From Bryobacterales bacterium (GTDB lineage Bacteria > Acidobacteriota > Terriglobia > Bryobacterales > Bryobacteraceae), in the NCBI GenBank assembly GCA_025350625.1, contig JANXXL010000342.1:1-44449 (forward strand): DNA of 44,449 nucleotides. Reading direction: 5' to 3'. A program made the translations under genes and the position numbers. The notes under the pieces were generated by a model, which was given only the letters and a program-made list of their open reading frames with translations, was not told where the DNA came from and made no database searches. Each line of letters begins with the position of its first letter. Position 1 is the stretch's first letter. This document shows positions 1 to 8,884 of the stretch, piece after piece.

Positions 1-533
1 ATTTTCATTTCAGTTTCGGGAACATCCGCGATGCGCTCGCCAATCCGCTAAAGTACACCATCAATGGAAAGAACTTTCTTTTGGTGGAATTTTCCGACGT
101 TGTGATTCCGCCGGCCACTGAAGAGGTCCTTCGCAAGTTCAGGGCGAAGGGCATTACGCCGATTATTGGTCATCCGGAGAGAAACATCATTCTCCAGCGT
201 TCCCCCGAGCGATTGCAGGCCTGGATTTCGTCGGGCTGCGTGTTGCAGATCGCCGCCCGCTCGCTCTCCGGCCATTTTGGGAAAACAGAACAACGGTGTG
301 CCTGGGATCTTTTGCGACAGGGCATGGGATACGCCATCGCGAGCGGTGCGCGGGACATGCTGCGGAATCCAGCGCGCCTCGACGCCGCCTGGCGTTTAGT
401 CAAAGACGTATTGGGCGAGGACGCCGCAAGAAGACTGCTGATTGATAATCCTGGCACGATCATCCAAGGCACAGCGCTGGCACGAAAGCCCGCTGCTTCC
501 CCTATCGCTTCTGCCCAGATTGCCGCGGGTTAG
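1..533 (+). CDS. CpsB/CapC-type tyrosine-protein phosphatase, 3' part
   Basis: The reading frame is open from base 3, so the gene begins before the window; only about the last 176 residues are seen. Upstream of the first internal TTG (81) the frame already reads family-like sequence (YTINGKNFLLVEFS), which shows 81 is not the real start. The motif PIIGHPERN and the closing NPGTIIQG are typical of the PHP-fold, metal-dependent tyrosine phosphatases of the CpsB/YwqE/CapC family. These remove phosphate from BY-kinases that control capsule or exopolysaccharide export. The C-terminus ends in a low-complexity Ala-rich tail. The family assignment is good; the polysaccharide system it serves lies outside the window. 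Confidence 0.85.
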   Translation, partial: FHFSFGNIRDALANPLKYTINGKNFLLVEFSDVVIPPATEEVLRKFRAKGITPIIGHPERNIILQRSPERLQAWISSGCVLQIAARSLSGHFGKTEQRCAWDLLRQGMGYAIASGARDMLRNPARLDAAWRLVKDVLGEDAARRLLIDNPGTIIQGTALARKPAASPIASAQIAAG

Positions 534-603
534 GCGAATCCAACATCGGTCTAAGGTATAACACTGATGGCCGGGGCAGGTCCGCCTCCAGCATCCTGTT
601 AAG

Positions 604-1932
604 GTGAAACTCTGTAATCAATACTATGCGCGGAACGCCAGTTTAACCATAGCCGTCTTCTTCGGGGTCGCCCTCTCTAACCAGATGGCGAGGGGCCAAT
701 CGCCGATAGGCCCGTCGGTTTACTTCACAAATTATTTCGATTCCAATGGGATGACCGTCTTCGGCGGGCCTCGGAACCAGATTTACGTTCCTCAAACTTA
801 CGGAGTGGTTGCAAGCCCCGACGGGCAGCGCATCTATGTATCATCGCCGGGAATGCGAGCGATCTACGTGATCGACACTCGCTCCAACCTTCCGGTGGAT
901 CTGATTTCCCTGGACAGTCCGCCGTCTGCGCTCGCCATGTCGCCCGACGGGACGCTTCTCTACGCGACGACTTACTCTAATCTGGCTGTAATTAATACCG
1001 CGACGAAAGCTCTGGTGGCGAATCCGGCAGTAGGCTTGACGCCACTTGGTGTCGCCGTGGCGCCAAATGGAAGCAAGATCTACGTCACCAACTACAATTC
1101 CGATTCCGTCTCGGTAATTACGACCAAGAACTTCAAAGTGAAGTCCACCATATCAGTCGCGGTGCCGGGTTCGTTTGCGGCGCCGTCACCGGTCGCCATC
1201 TCGCCCGATGGCGCCACGGCTTATGTCGTCCTCAGCGGCGCTTCTTCGGTGGCTGTATTAGACACCGACCGCGATTCGATCATTGCCATGATTCCGGTAG
1301 GCCCGGGGCCAACTTCAGTCGCGTTCACTCCGGATGGGCATCGAGCCTACGTCACCTATGGAAGTACTGTTTCGATCATCGACACGGCTAGCCTAACGGT
1401 AACGGCCAGCCTCCAAATTGGCGATCAAATTGAGGCGGTCGGGGTGGGTGCTCAAGGCGATTACGCTTGGGTTACGCACCCTTTTTCCCAACAGGTTTCC
1501 GTCATCGATACCACAACCAATGCCGTGACGACCGTTTCCACGCCCTCCACCACGTGGTTTGTCGCGATCAATGATATTCGCATGGCTATTGACATCCAGC
1601 CAGGAACGTTCCCGAACGCTATTAACCTAAACGGCTCCGGAAAAGTTCAAGTCGCGATTCTCTCACGTCCCGGTTTCAGCGCACCCGATCAGATCGATCG
1701 CGCACAGCTTACATTCGGGCACACGGGACACGAACAAAGTCTGGTTTCATGCAATGCCAAGGGAGACGATGTTAACCACGACGGGCTTCCCGATCTGGTG
1801 TGCTGGTTTGACACTGCGCGCAGCAACCTGCAACCGGGGGATACGGTAGGCATCGTCAGAGCGACCATTTATAACAGCGCACCAGACGCGCTCGTCACCG
1901 GAATCGATTCGGTAAAAGTCACAGCAAACTAA
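604..1932 (+). CDS. Secreted YVTN-family beta-propeller protein
   Basis: This 442-residue protein starts at a GTG and has a signal-peptide-like N-terminus (hydrophobic stretch ending near MARGQS). Residues about 60-320 hold repeated units of the kind 'GVAVAPNGSKIYVTNYNS' and 'DTATKALV', the YVTN/YncE-like 40-residue beta-propeller repeat. From about residue 330 a different C-terminal part follows, with an Asp-rich calcium-binding-like stretch (DDVNHDGLPDLVC), a pattern often found in secreted proteins of Acidobacteriota. It is probably extracytoplasmic with a binding or scaffold role; no catalytic motif is visible. It sits about 200 bases upstream of a TonB-dependent receptor in the same direction, but nothing shows that they are co-transcribed. 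Confidence 0.8.
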   Translation: MKLCNQYYARNASLTIAVFFGVALSNQMARGQSPIGPSVYFTNYFDSNGMTVFGGPRNQIYVPQTYGVVASPDGQRIYVSSPGMRAIYVIDTRSNLPVDLISLDSPPSALAMSPDGTLLYATTYSNLAVINTATKALVANPAVGLTPLGVAVAPNGSKIYVTNYNSDSVSVITTKNFKVKSTISVAVPGSFAAPSPVAISPDGATAYVVLSGASSVAVLDTDRDSIIAMIPVGPGPTSVAFTPDGHRAYVTYGSTVSIIDTASLTVTASLQIGDQIEAVGVGAQGDYAWVTHPFSQQVSVIDTTTNAVTTVSTPSTTWFVAINDIRMAIDIQPGTFPNAINLNGSGKVQVAILSRPGFSAPDQIDRAQLTFGHTGHEQSLVSCNAKGDDVNHDGLPDLVCWFDTARSNLQPGDTVGIVRATIYNSAPDALVTGIDSVKVTAN

Positions 1933-2130
1933 GTACTGCAGGCCAGTACGGATCAGGCAATCCGTCGCCCAAACTTACGCGGCGAATTTACGGCGTCTCT
2001 TAAAGCATTCAGGCAATCCTCATAATTCTGACTTACAATCGGACAGTTATGATCCGGAATTCCGCTTGCCGCACTTTTGTCCGTCGGGTATTCCACTCCT
2101 CTGGCAAAGATTGCGTTCGTGGAGAATAAT

Positions 2131-5100
2131 TTGGCACTACTTCTGAGTCGTTGCCCCAATCCCCCCTCAAAAAAGCCCACGCACCTGGTTCTTTTGCTCG
2201 CTGGATTGCTGGCGTCATCCGGCCTCTATGCGCAGGTATCAGGGGGAACCATATCCGGAACCATCGCCAACCCTTCGCAGCTCGCGATCCCAAACGTGCG
2301 CGTCACTCTGAAGAACGTCGCCACGGGTACAGCGCGTACCGTCGCGACCGAACCCGGCGGCTCTTACGCCGCCTCGAACCTCGCGCCCGGCGCCTATGAA
2401 ATGACCGTCGAAGCCACCGGCTTCAGCACTCAACTGCGAACCAACATTTCGGTCGCGGCCGGCGCCAGTATGCTGATCAACGTGGTGATGCAGCCCGGAG
2501 ATTCCAGCCAAGTAATGACGGAAACGCTTGCGGTGATTCCGGAGACGCAGGCGTCCAGCGCTCCCGCGGAAAACATAAGCGCATCCACCGTTCGCGATAC
2601 CCCACTCAATGGACGCGACTGGACGCAGCTCGCCTCCTTAGAAGCCGGTGTCACGGGAATCCAGACCGGAGGCGCCCAGGCCACCCGCGGTTTCGGGGCT
2701 GCCATCAGCGTTTCCGGAGCCCGGCCCGATCAGAACAACTATCGTGTGGATGGCATCAGTATCAACGACTATTCAAACGGCGCTCCCGGCAGCGTGCTGG
2801 GCTCGAACCTGGGAGTGGATGCCGTCGAGCAGGTCTCCGTGCTCGGAAGCAACTATCCTGCCGGATTTGGCCGGACCTCAGGCGGCGTGATCAACGCGGT
2901 GACCCGCTCCGGGACTAACGCCTTCCACGGGAATGCTTACGAATTTTTGCGCAACAGCGCTGTTGACGCGCGCAATTTTTTCGACCGCCAGATTCCTCCC
3001 TTCAAGCGGAATCAATTCGGGGGATCTATCGGAGGGCCAATCCAAAAGGACCGGACTTTCTTTTTCGCCGATTACGAAGGGCTGCGGCAATCGTTGGGAG
3101 TGACGCATGTGGATACCGTCCCCTCCGTTGCGGCGCGCCAAGGGCTGCTTTCGACGGGCAGAGTGCTAGTGGATCCCGCGGTGGCGCGCTTTCTTAATGC
3201 TTTCTACCCCGTGCCGAACGGTAACAGTCTGGGCAACGGCGACATTGGCATCTTCAGCTTTGCGGCCCAGCAGGTTACTACCGAGAATTACTTCACCACC
3301 AAGATTGACCGTAAGTTTTCCGAGCATGACAGCCTTACGGGCACCTACCTCCACGATAATTCGATGATCGTGCAGCCCGACGCCTTCGGTGAGCTTCGGT
3401 CGAATGTGGTATCAAAGCGTCAGTTAGTCACCCTCCATGAGCAACACATTTTCAATCCGCGCGTGTTGAACGCCTTTAGACTCGGTTACAACCGAGCCGT
3501 CGCCATCGAAGGCGGGATATCCAGCGTTACAAATCCTCTATTAACGGATCCGTCGTTCGGTTTTCTTCCGGGAGGATTCGTGGGCTACGTCAAGGGAGTA
3601 CCTGGACTGACGGATTTCCTGGGAGGACCAAACGCAGTGGTTCGAGATACCTTGAACTCCGCCAGGAACCGGTATTGGAACTCCTACCAATTGGCGGACG
3701 ACTTCTTCCTTACGAAGGGAGTTCACACCCTGCAATTTGGTGTTTTAGTGGAGCGAATGCAAGACAATACTCTCGCGGTTAGCAACGCCAGCGGAGGCTT
3801 TCGGTTCGGCTCGATAAGCGATCTAATGACCAACCGCCCACGGCAGTTTCAATCGCTGGTGCCGGGCCCCATTCCGGTATTCGGAACTCGCGAGACGCTT
3901 TTCGGTGTCTACATCGCGGACGACATTCGGATGGCGCCCGGATTGAATCTCAGCCTCGGCTTGCGCTATGAGATGAGCACGGTTCCCACCGAAGCGCACA
4001 ACAGACTCTCCAATCTGGACCACCTGACCGATGCACAACCGCGTTTGGGTTCGCCGTTCTTTTTGAATCCGACGCTGCGTAATTTCGAGCCGCGCGTGGG
4101 TATCACCTGGAGCCCGGGAGCTAGTGGTAAAACCATCCTCCGGTCTGGTTTTGGGATGTTCGATGTGCTTCCGCTTCCGTATGAGTTTTCTCTTACCATT
4201 CCGACCGTTACGCCGTTTTCTCAACAGGTGTATGCCTCTACGCTCCCGCCAGGCTCATTTCCGCTGGGGGCCTTCCAGCAGTTTGGCGCCAGCTTGACGT
4301 CGCTGCGCGCGAACTTTACCGAACACGCGCCTAAACGGAATTATGTGATGCAGTGGAACTTCAATATTGAACGCCAGCTTGCCCGCAGTCTGACGGCAAC
4401 CATCGGTTATGTGGGCTCGCGGGGCGTGCACCAGCCCTACCGGCAAGACAATTTCGATATGGTTCTGCCAACGCTGACCCCGGCCGGATATCTGTTCCCG
4501 CCCGCTGCCACAAGTACCACGCTCAACCCGAACTTCGGAAGAATCAACGGCACGCTGTGGCAGGCGAATTCCTTTTATCACGCGCTACAGGCGGTGATTA
4601 CGAAAAGCTTGAGCCACGGGGTCCAATTCCACGGCGCTTATACCTGGAGCAAGAGCATCGACACGCTATCGGCCACGGTCGCGGACGATTCCTTTCCCAA
4701 CGGCCTCTATAATCAACTGTTCTTCGACCAGCGCACCACGCGGGGTCTTTCCGACTTTAACGTCGGGCAGAACTTCGTGGTCAACCTTACCTGGGAGACG
4801 CCGGCCCCGGCAAACCACGCCTGGCTCGCGCATTGGGCACTCAGCGGATGGCAATTGGGCGGCATCTTTAAAGCATCGAGCGGCCAGCCATTCACGCCCA
4901 TTCTAGGGGGAGATCCGCTGGGGACGAAGCTCGACGAGACTTCCGAGCCCCCCAACCGCCTGCTGGGTCCGGGCTGCGAATCGCTCAGTAACCCTGGGAA
5001 CCCCGACCACTACATCAAGACACAGTGCCTGGCTTTTCCGAATCCGTCCACCCTGCGGGGCAATCTGGGCCGCAATACAGTGATTGGACCCGGCCTCGCG

Positions 5101-5334
5101 AACCTGGATTTTTCCCTGTTTAAGAACAATCGCATCCGCAGGATCTCGGAGAATTTCAATGTCCAGTTTCGGGCTGAGTTTTTTAATGTATTCAATCGCG
5201 CCAACTTTTCTTCGCCGGTCGATAACCATATTGTGTTCGATCCAACGGGCCACCTAATACCCAGCGCCGGGTTGATTACGTCGACGCAGACTCCCTCGCG
5301 CGAGATTCAATTTGCGCTGAAACTGATTTGGTAA
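2131..5334 (+). CDS. Oar-like TonB-dependent receptor with carboxypeptidase-regulatory domain
   Basis: A large outer-membrane receptor of about 1,067 residues. The frame is open from a TTG at 2077, but I prefer the TTG at 2131: GGAG lies 6 bases before it and the product then begins with a short basic region, a hydrophobic core (LVLLLAGLLASSG) and a cleavage site near LYAQ. An N-terminal carboxypeptidase-regulatory-like beta-sandwich (about residues 38-120; GTISGTIANPSQ, PGAYEMTVEATGF) is followed by a plug domain (TPLNGRDWTQLASLEAGV; VDGISIND; GRTSGGVINAVTRSGTN) and a long 22-strand barrel ending in the aromatic FALKLIW. This arrangement is that of the Oar/TonB receptor group expanded in Solibacter-like genomes. 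The ligand cannot be read from the sequence; larger oligo- or polysaccharides or peptides are usual guesses. Confidence 0.88.
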   Translation: MALLLSRCPNPPSKKPTHLVLLLAGLLASSGLYAQVSGGTISGTIANPSQLAIPNVRVTLKNVATGTARTVATEPGGSYAASNLAPGAYEMTVEATGFSTQLRTNISVAAGASMLINVVMQPGDSSQVMTETLAVIPETQASSAPAENISASTVRDTPLNGRDWTQLASLEAGVTGIQTGGAQATRGFGAAISVSGARPDQNNYRVDGISINDYSNGAPGSVLGSNLGVDAVEQVSVLGSNYPAGFGRTSGGVINAVTRSGTNAFHGNAYEFLRNSAVDARNFFDRQIPPFKRNQFGGSIGGPIQKDRTFFFADYEGLRQSLGVTHVDTVPSVAARQGLLSTGRVLVDPAVARFLNAFYPVPNGNSLGNGDIGIFSFAAQQVTTENYFTTKIDRKFSEHDSLTGTYLHDNSMIVQPDAFGELRSNVVSKRQLVTLHEQHIFNPRVLNAFRLGYNRAVAIEGGISSVTNPLLTDPSFGFLPGGFVGYVKGVPGLTDFLGGPNAVVRDTLNSARNRYWNSYQLADDFFLTKGVHTLQFGVLVERMQDNTLAVSNASGGFRFGSISDLMTNRPRQFQSLVPGPIPVFGTRETLFGVYIADDIRMAPGLNLSLGLRYEMSTVPTEAHNRLSNLDHLTDAQPRLGSPFFLNPTLRNFEPRVGITWSPGASGKTILRSGFGMFDVLPLPYEFSLTIPTVTPFSQQVYASTLPPGSFPLGAFQQFGASLTSLRANFTEHAPKRNYVMQWNFNIERQLARSLTATIGYVGSRGVHQPYRQDNFDMVLPTLTPAGYLFPPAATSTTLNPNFGRINGTLWQANSFYHALQAVITKSLSHGVQFHGAYTWSKSIDTLSATVADDSFPNGLYNQLFFDQRTTRGLSDFNVGQNFVVNLTWETPAPANHAWLAHWALSGWQLGGIFKASSGQPFTPILGGDPLGTKLDETSEPPNRLLGPGCESLSNPGNPDHYIKTQCLAFPNPSTLRGNLGRNTVIGPGLANLDFSLFKNNRIRRISENFNVQFRAEFFNVFNRANFSSPVDNHIVFDPTGHLIPSAGLITSTQTPSREIQFALKLIW

Positions 5335-5349
5335 CGACGGCTGCCCCTG

Positions 5350-7350
5350 TCACCGCGATGCCAGATCGCTGACGACGAAGCGTATCAGGGTCTCGAGTAG
5401 CGTGGCGCGCGGATAGTGCCCCTGGTCCGCCATCCCCCGAATGGCAGAGTCCGTTGCCTTCTCAAACGGCAGCGCCACCGCCAGGTGATCGGCGCGGGCG
5501 ACGCCCATCACGGTCGATCCCGGCAGGATCGCGTCCTCATAAGCCAACTGGCTGTCTTGCCGCCGCGCCAGAAGCGACATCAACTGCCAGCTCTCGAGCA
5601 GCGCCTTAGAGGTATGCGCGCGATCCGCGACCGCTGGCAGTGAATAGCTGGGCACCACCGGATTCGGATGCGCGGCCAGGAACGCCTGGCGGACGTCTTT
5701 CTTCAGGCTCTTGAAGGCGGTGGAGACGTCCCCCTCGCATTGACCTAACTTGAAGCGGTTGATCCAGCCATCCGCTTGCGCCGGCAACAGATCGGCAATG
5801 GCGGAGCCGCCAATCGCACCCGCTACAGAAATGAAGGCCGCCACAGCGTCTTTCGCCGCGGGATTCAACGCTAGCGCGGTCTGCACGTCCGGCGCACCTT
5901 TGCTGTAGCCGAGCACGATGTATTTGCGCTGATCGGTCACCATGTGGTCGGCCAGGTACTTGGCTATCGCGGCTCCATTGGCTTCCGAAGAATCGTTGGG
6001 TGGAATCCATGTCTCGACCGTCAAGCCGTGCTGGCTGCGCAAATGATCCACACCGTCGCCGAAAGCCGGAGCCGTCGATGACGCGCAGGCGCTGAAAAAT
6101 CCCGGCACAATCAGCACGCGGTACGTGGTCGCGATCGGCGCCAGTTCCACTCTGCCTTGCGGGGCGGTCTCCAGGAACTGATCGCACGCCGCCCAGTTGC
6201 CGGTATCCGGATTCTCCTTTTCCCGCACGGAGCAAAATAGATTCGCAAACTTGAGATCGGCCGCCCCGCCCGCTGAAAGCGCAGTTGACTCGGGAATCAA
6301 ATGGACTACAAGCATGCGTCCGTCGGAATGGAAAGTGGCCCCGGTGGCAGTGCGTGCTTCCTTCGACGCCTGTGACGGAATGACATAGGATAGCCTGGCA
6401 ACCAGTCCGGTTTCGTCCAGGCTGCGGGCCACAAATTCGCGTTCATCATCTACGTTGGGGTCGATTTTGTGGGTCACACCATTATTGCGATTGTCGCGAT
6501 CGAAACCAATATCGTGGGTCGCGGCGCCGACCCAAAGTTCCTGCCCTTCCACCTGAAACGGCGCCTTCCACAAGCGCAAGTGATGGCGCTGCGCCACCAC
6601 CTGGATGGGCACGGCGTGCGCCAGCCCATAATCCTGAACCCGCCCGAATAATGTCAGCTCGCTCATGGGCAATTCGACGTACGCCTGCTTGGTGAGCGTG
6701 GAGAGTATGGTGTGCAGAACCGCATCTTTCTTTTCACGGTCCACGCTCACCCAACCTGCCGCTTCGAACATCTGTAGCACTTTTTGTTCGCGACCGATGA
6801 CTACGAAATTCGTGTTGTCGCCGGCATTGCCCTGCGCGTCTGTGACGCGTCGGGGAATGCGATCGATCATTTGGATCGTGACCTCGGGCAATTTGAGGTT
6901 GGCGGGCGCAGCGCTCGGAACGGGACCGCGGGAAAGAAACTCCACCTTGATATGGAAGCTGCCATCGGGCTGGTCCGTGGCAGTCTTATTCACGCTGACA
7001 AAAAGACGCCCCGCGCGTGGGACTTGCAGTTGCCGTGACGCGCCGATGAGAAACGGAACGGCGGCGTCGCTAGATCCGATGCGCCCGATAGCGGCGCCTA
7101 AGCCAGTTTCATTCACCGGATAACTCTTGATTAAATCCCGGAAGCCCCGTTGCGCGCCTTGCGGGCCGGTTGATTTACCGAGGCCAAGATTCAGTGTGCC
7201 CGTGGCTGTAAACTGGACCGAATCCCCGGCGCGCAGATCGATGGCAGTGTCGAACCAACCCTGGTTCGCGGCCACATCCAGCTCCTTGGCGGTTTCCGGC
7301 GCGGTCTGCGCCAGAGCGGTCAGGGAAAGCAGAAACGTGCACCATCGCAT
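5350..7350 (-). CDS. Secreted three-domain protein: PA-IL-like, LssY C-terminal and alpha/beta hydrolase domains
   Basis: A 666-residue protein with a short signal peptide (MRWCTFLLSLTALAQT). Residues about 20-135 resemble the PA-IL/LecA-like beta-sandwich seen in secreted proteins (LRAGDSVQFTATGTL... FLIGA... GRLFVSVN). Residues about 150-350 match the LssY C-terminal domain (LWVGAATHDIGFDRDN; THKIDPNVDDEREF). From about 405 an alpha/beta-hydrolase-like part begins (YRVLIVPGFF), with a nucleophile elbow GYSKG whose Ser is residue 483 and a late His candidate in RADHLAVALP. The hydrolase substrate is unknown. The gene is divergent from the M48 peptidase with only 54 bases between the two starts. 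The domain order is read from motifs by eye; the alpha/beta fold is the firmest part with the LssY motif. Confidence 0.7.
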   Translation of the reverse strand: MRWCTFLLSLTALAQTAPETAKELDVAANQGWFDTAIDLRAGDSVQFTATGTLNLGLGKSTGPQGAQRGFRDLIKSYPVNETGLGAAIGRIGSSDAAVPFLIGASRQLQVPRAGRLFVSVNKTATDQPDGSFHIKVEFLSRGPVPSAAPANLKLPEVTIQMIDRIPRRVTDAQGNAGDNTNFVVIGREQKVLQMFEAAGWVSVDREKKDAVLHTILSTLTKQAYVELPMSELTLFGRVQDYGLAHAVPIQVVAQRHHLRLWKAPFQVEGQELWVGAATHDIGFDRDNRNNGVTHKIDPNVDDEREFVARSLDETGLVARLSYVIPSQASKEARTATGATFHSDGRMLVVHLIPESTALSAGGAADLKFANLFCSVREKENPDTGNWAACDQFLETAPQGRVELAPIATTYRVLIVPGFFSACASSTAPAFGDGVDHLRSQHGLTVETWIPPNDSSEANGAAIAKYLADHMVTDQRKYIVLGYSKGAPDVQTALALNPAAKDAVAAFISVAGAIGGSAIADLLPAQADGWINRFKLGQCEGDVSTAFKSLKKDVRQAFLAAHPNPVVPSYSLPAVADRAHTSKALLESWQLMSLLARRQDSQLAYEDAILPGSTVMGVARADHLAVALPFEKATDSAIRGMADQGHYPRATLLETLIRFVVSDLASR

Positions 7351-7404
7351 GTGAAATATTGTACGCCGTCGGCTAGACTGATGGGTATCACTCAGGAGGA
7401 GCGC

Positions 7405-8793
7405 ATGATACGCCAGCTACTTTTGATCGCCTTGCTACTGCCTTTCGTCTCCTACTCTCAGAAAAGGCCCGCGAAACAATCGGACGTTAAAATCCAGAAG
7501 ACTTCGCTGACCCGCGACCAGGAACTGCAGCTCGGCAAAGAGGCCGCCGCGCAAGTGGAACGCGAGATGGAAGTAGTGAAGAGCCCCGAAGTCGAGGTCT
7601 GGCTGAACCAGATCGGCCAGCAGCTTGCGAAAACCCCGCAGGCCAATGCCTACCCTTACTATTTCAAGCTGGTGAACGAGGATTCCATCAACGCCTTTGC
7701 GCTCCCCGGCGGCCCTATGTACGTGCATACCGGACTCATCAAGGCCGCCGACAACGAATCCGAAGTTGCCGGCGTGCTGGCGCACGAGATGTCCCATGTA
7801 GCCTTGCGCCACGGCGCGGCGCAGATGTCCAAGCAGCAGACTTTGGGAACCCTGTTCGGCGTGTTGGGCGCCCTGGGCGGAGCGTTGGGATCATCGAACG
7901 GCGAGTGCGGGTTGTGGTGCCAAGCGGTGCAAATGGGCGCTGGCTTGGGTGGCAATTCCCTCTTGTTGAAGTTTTCGCGCGGCTACGAGCACGACGCGGA
8001 CTTGAACGGCGCGCGCATGATGGCCTCCGCTAATTACAACCCTATCGAACTGGCCAATTTTTTCGAAAAGCTGCAAGCAAAGCTCGGGTCTGCAGCCGAG
8101 CCCAAGGGACTCGCCTTATGGATGGCCTCCCACCCCGCTACCGGAAGCCGCATCGAATACGTCTCCCAGGATATTCAGTTCTACCCCAAGAAAAATTATT
8201 CCAGTTCAACCGGCAATTTCTCGCGAGTAAAGCAAGTGGTAGCGGGAATTCCTCCAGCCAAACCCAAGCCGGCTGCGCTGATCCAGGCCGTGCAAGGCGG
8301 TTCGCCCCGCAATGGGCTTCCTCAAGGATTTAAGGATTATCAGGCGAAAGGATTCTCCATCGCTTATCCGGCCACGTGGCAGGCAGGCCAGCCGCAGCAG
8401 GGCGGGAGCCTCTATCTGGTTCCAGCGGGCGGCGCTAAGCAGGGACAGAATGGCGTGGAACTCTTATCGGGCGCAATGATCGATTATTATGTACCGGCGA
8501 GTGGCGAGCCGAATCTTGACGGCACCACGGCGGAATTCGTGCAGTCCCTCAAAAAGGGCGACGCCAGCCTAAAGGCCGAAAGTTCAGCCCGCGCGTCCAT
8601 CGGTGGCAAGCCCGGACTCCTCACCAAACTGAGCACCAAGACTTCCGCACAGATGGATCAGAACATTTACCTGTTTACTGTTCCGCGAGAAGCTGGACTG
8701 TGGTATTTGGTAGTCGCCGCCGGGCCCTCGCAACTGGCTGAATTCGAGACCATATTCCAGCAGATGGAACAATCAGTTCTTTTCCCCAATTAA
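7405..8793 (+). CDS. Exported M48-family zinc metallopeptidase with C-terminal PsbP/DcrB-like domain
   Basis: The frame is open from 7351, but the ATG at 7405 has an excellent ribosome binding site (AGGAGGA, 5-11 bases upstream) and opens a clean signal peptide (MIRQLLLIALLLPFVSYSQ), so the product is 462 residues. The zinc site HEMSH is at residues 127-131 and the third ligand is Glu195 in GYEHDAD, the usual M48 spacing. Small-residue loops after the active site and the GRM-like 'NGARMMASANYNP' helix fit the BepA/LoiP-like branch that handles outer-membrane protein quality control. Residues about 310-460 form a second domain (GFSIAYPATWQ... GSLYLVP) that looks like the PsbP/DcrB fold often attached to such peptidases. 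Periplasmic location is inferred. Confidence 0.88.
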   Translation: MIRQLLLIALLLPFVSYSQKRPAKQSDVKIQKTSLTRDQELQLGKEAAAQVEREMEVVKSPEVEVWLNQIGQQLAKTPQANAYPYYFKLVNEDSINAFALPGGPMYVHTGLIKAADNESEVAGVLAHEMSHVALRHGAAQMSKQQTLGTLFGVLGALGGALGSSNGECGLWCQAVQMGAGLGGNSLLLKFSRGYEHDADLNGARMMASANYNPIELANFFEKLQAKLGSAAEPKGLALWMASHPATGSRIEYVSQDIQFYPKKNYSSSTGNFSRVKQVVAGIPPAKPKPAALIQAVQGGSPRNGLPQGFKDYQAKGFSIAYPATWQAGQPQQGGSLYLVPAGGAKQGQNGVELLSGAMIDYYVPASGEPNLDGTTAEFVQSLKKGDASLKAESSARASIGGKPGLLTKLSTKTSAQMDQNIYLFTVPREAGLWYLVVAAGPSQLAEFETIFQQMEQSVLFPN

Positions 8794-8884
8794 CCCGCCG
8801 GGCACGAGCGGAGCCGGTTGGTTGTACAATGACTCGATACTTAAAAAGCCAAAATCGGTTGGATATGGAAACAGGAGGTAAATC

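Noticed and set aside
1953-2180. A minus-strand 75-codon frame between the YVTN and receptor genes
   Set aside because: The end looks protein-like, but it overlaps the receptor signal-peptide region and has no ribosome binding site or family that I recognise.
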